Assembly (NCBI GenBank): GCA_949752795.1
Contig: OX457064.1
Location: 38,870,368-38,934,367, forward strand
Length of the DNA: 64,000 nt
From: Hyperoodon ampullatus
Taxonomy: Eukaryota; Chordata; Mammalia; Artiodactyla; Ziphiidae
Reading direction: 5' to 3'
Part shown: positions 60,936 through 64,000 of the stretch, piece by piece
Numbering within the stretch: the stretch's first letter is position 1
How the letters are laid out: the number at the start of each line of letters is the position of its first letter
Made by a program: the position numbers and the translations under genes
The notes under the pieces: model-generated
Database searches by the model: none
Seen by the model: only the letters and a program-made list of their open reading frames with translations
What the model was told of the DNA's origin: nothing

Positions 60936-61213
60936 CTCTTCTTGCCTGTTCACTCGATGCCAGCCCCTGTATGCCAGCTGTTGTACTGTACTACTGTACT
61001 TTTCAAGGTACTGTACTATAAGATTAAAAATGTTTTCTTTATGTTTTGGGTTTGTTTATTTTTTATGTATTATTTGTGTGAAAAGTATTATAAACCTATT
61101 ACAATACAGTACTATATAGCCGATTGTGTTAGTTGCGTACCTAGGCTAACTCTGTTGGACTTATGAACGCACTCTCAGAATGGAACTCATTTGTATGTAG
61201 GGGACTTACTGTA

Positions 61214-63830
61214 CAAGAAACTCACTTCAAATAAAATGATATAAGAAAGTTGAAAGAAAAAGTTGGAAAAAGATATATCATGCAAATATTAATCAAAAGA
61301 AAGCAGAATTAGCTATATTAATATCAGATAAAGTAGACTTCAGAGCAAATAAAATTACCAGAGGCATAGAAGGTTATTCAATAATGATGACAAGAGGATT
61401 AATGCACCAAGAAGACATAGCAATCATAAATATAAATACCAAACAACCCAGATGCAAAATAAATGAAACAAAAGCCAATAGAACTAAAAGGAGAAATATT
61501 AAAATCCACCAGTATGGTTGGAGACATCAACACCCCTATGTCAACAACTGACAGAACAACTAAACAGAAAATCAGCAAGGGTATAGAAGAACTGAACAAC
61601 ACCATGCAAAAAATGAACCTAATAGACATTTTTAGAATACTTTGCTTAACAGAAGCAGAACACACATTATTGTTAAGTACCCATGGAACTTATACCAAGA
61701 TAGACCATATTCTGGGTCATAAAAAAAAAAATCCAACAAATTTGAAAGAATTTAAACCATAGAAAGTGTGTTCTCTGACCACAACAGAATCAAACTCTAA
61801 ATCAGTGATAGAAAGAAAACAGAAAAATCCCCCAAGCACTTGGAAATTAAACAAAACAATTACAAACAATTAATTCATCAAAGAGAAAGATTCAAGAAAA
61901 AAACATCTAATATAGTTAACAAAATGAAAATATACCATATCAAAATTTGGAGGACATAGGTAAAGCAGGGATGAGAGGGAAATTTTTGGCACTAAATTAG
62001 AGCACTTAGGTTTTTAAAAAGGAAATGTTTCAAATCAATAATCTAGACTCCCATTTCAAGAACCTAAAAAAAAAAAAAAGGGCCAAGTTACTCAAAGCAA
62101 GTATCAGGAATGAAATAATATATATAAGAGAAGAAAGCAATAGGACTGAAAACAGGGAAAAAAATAGAGAAAATCAATATAACAAAGAGCTGCTTCCTTA
62201 CAAGATAAATAAAATTGATGAATTGCCAGCAAGACTGAGATAAAGAGCAAAACAGATAATTCAAATCACCAATATCAGGAATAAGACAGATCCTGCAGAC
62301 ATCAAAATAAAAATAAGTGAATGCTATGAGCCACATTGCACAGCTAAATTTGATAATTTAGGATTAATTGACCAATTTCCCAAAAAACATAAAACTACCA
62401 CAGTTCATCCAATATGAAACAGATAATTTGAATAAACCTATAACAATTAAGTAAACTGAAGTCGTAATTTAATAAAAATTGACACCAGTTATGTAGAATC
62501 TCTTAAAGAAGAAAGAAGAAGAGAGAACACTTCTTAATTTATTTTTTGAAACTGGTATTACCCTGATACCAAAACCAAAGACAGTACCAAATAAAACAAA
62601 ACAAAAACTTCAGACCAATATCCTTCATGAATATAGAGGCAAAATCTTCAACAAACTATTAGCAAATAAAATTCAGCAATATATAAAGCAAATTACACAC
62701 CATGACCAAGTGAGTTTTAAGACTGGTTGAATATTTGAAAATAAACTAATATAATCCAATATATTAAAAACTGTAAAAGGAAAATTACATGATCATATCA
62801 ATCTATGAAGAAAAAGAATTTGAAAAAATTCAACACCCACTAATGTTTTAAAAAAGAAGAAAAACCTCTCAGAAAAGTAAGAACTGAGGGGGAACTTACT
62901 AAACTTGATAAATAGGATCCACAAAAAACCTGATGCTAAAATTATACTTAAGAATGAAAGAGTGAATGCTTTATCTATAAGATCTGGAACAAAGCTAGGA
63001 TATCTACTCTCACCACTCTTATTCAACATAGTGCTGGAAGTTCTAGCTGGTGCAACATGGCAAGAAAAGGAAACAATGGCATACAGATTGGAAAGAAGGG
63101 GCTAAAACTGTGCCGTGTGCAGATGACATGATTATCTACATAGAAAATCCCAAGGAATATGCAAAAAACAAAAACACACAAAAAGCTTCTAAAACTAAAA
63201 AGTAAGTTTAGCAAGGTTGCAAAAGACAAAGTAAACATAGAAAAAATCTATCGCATTTCTACATACTTGTAATGAATACACGGAAATAAAATTTTATAAT
63301 ATAATATCATTTATAATCACTTAATAAAATAAATAGTGTAATTCTATCAAAACATGCACAAAACTTCCATGATGAAAACTACTACAAAATGCTAATGAAA
63401 GAAATCAAGATGACCTACTCAAATATACTCAACTTTCTTTTGACAAAGGTGCAAAAGCAATTCAATGAAGGAGGGATAGTTTTGCCAAAAAAAAAAAAAA
63501 AAAAAAAGCAATCAGACAGCCATTGGAGAGGCAAAAATAACTGTGACTTAAACTTTATACCTTATATAGAAATTAACTTAAAAGGGGTCACAGACTTAAA
63601 TGCGAAACTGAAAAGTTATAAAACTTAGAAAAACATGGAAGATCTTTGGAATGTAGGTCTAGGGAAAGTGTTTTTAAACTTGAAACCAAAAACATGATCC
63701 AGAAGAAAGAAAAAAGAATAAATTGAACTTCATCAACATTTAAAAACTTTTGCTTTGCATGAGTTCCTGTTAAGAAGATGAAAAGACAATCTAGAGGCTG
63801 AGAGATAATTTTTGCAAACTACATGGTGTT
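61214..63830 (+). pseudogene. L1 ORF2 pseudogene, right part
   Basis: This is the ORF2 sequence of the old L1 split by Tigger. The longest remaining frames are 99 codons (61463-61762, endonuclease part) and 66 codons (62905-63105, RT part with the sequence encoding an SIRSGTKLGYLLSPLLFN stretch). A 21-nt A run at 63488-63507 and numerous stops close the frame. It has no coding function. Confidence 0.8.
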
Positions 63831-64000
63831 TTTTAGGAATACAATAAAGGTATTATTTATCATCGTCAGCTCAGAAAGTTATATGAAATTGGATGAAAGT
63901 GGTCAAAAAGCACACATATCCAATTATGAGATACATAAGTTCTGATGGTATAACGTACCAACATGATATCTATACTTAACACTGCTGTGTGATATAATTG
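61214..64000 (+). mobile_element. Old L1 ORF2 (right of Tigger), continues past the window
   Basis: L1 resumes in the ORF2 endonuclease (LQETHF region at 61214), passes the RT region (KDKIQHP-like part near 62825, catalytic motif region 'gcagatgacatgatt' at about 63119), and reaches a 3' UTR-like phrase at the window edge ('gttctgatggtataacg'). About 63830-63900 seems to join the ORF2 C-terminal region to the 3' UTR with part of ORF2 missing. All frames are short. Confidence 0.85.

Larger units (their letters stand above)
58915..61211 (+). mobile_element. Tigger (pogo/Tc1-type) autonomous-length DNA transposon
   Basis: A 2.3 kb element with near-perfect terminal inverted repeats. The left end is cattaagtcccctacata and the right end, reverse complemented, is cagtaagtcccctacata. 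The target duplication is TA (58913-58914 and 61212-61213), the dinucleotide always used by this superfamily. Inside is a full-length but broken transposase region. It inserted in an L1, whose sequence resumes at 61214 with 'caagaaactcacttc', the L1 endonuclease motif region. Exact Tigger subfamily is not assigned. Confidence 0.96.

Overview
The window is mammalian nuclear DNA, AT-rich and dense in retrotransposons, most likely from a cetacean (whale or dolphin). The main clue is a set of tRNA-derived SINEs whose heads and bodies match the CHR-1/CHR-2 families of the whale/hippo/ruminant group. The CHR-2 copies are young-looking and keep clean target-site duplications (TSDs). The L1 copies have the 3' ends seen in cetartiodactyls. 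I found no host protein-coding exon, rRNA, functional tRNA, CRISPR array or bacterial-type gene. Nearly all open frames are pieces of transposons or chance frames in intergenic or intronic sequence.

Layout. 1-2.6 kb: old L2 and MER5-type relics and one CHR-2 SINE. 2.6-13.2 kb: a nested L1 pile. An antisense L1 tail carries a SINE. An old sense L1 is split by a near-complete younger L1 (ORF1 and ORF2, both broken) that itself carries a CHR-2 SINE. An old L1 3' UTR follows and is interrupted by two further L1 tails. 13.8-16.5 kb: three antisense ERVL/MaLR-type LTR fragments. 16.5-32 kb: mostly unassigned DNA with MIR, L2, old L1 and LTR relics and a CHR-1 SINE. 32-34.3 kb: an old L1 ORF2 fragment. 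34.3-56.6 kb: low-density sequence with short L1 tails (36.5, 41.8 and 54.2 kb), MIR/L2 relics, a Tigger-like MITE and four SINEs. 56.6-64.0 kb: an old L1 that keeps 5' UTR, ORF1 and ORF2 remnants, split by a 2.3 kb autonomous Tigger (pogo/Tc1) DNA transposon with readable but broken transposase frames.

No gene system acts together here; the interest lies in the insertion history. The clearest points are the Tigger copy with TA duplication inside an L1 endonuclease domain, an L1 tail flanked by an unusually long 56-bp direct repeat, a young L1 whose 3' end and part of its L1 host were lost together, a possible orphan poly(A) insertion, a 28-bp perfect palindrome and a 62-bp recent tandem duplication. 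I do not see an undescribed biological system. Family names come from remembered consensus sequences without a search, so subfamily assignments are tentative.
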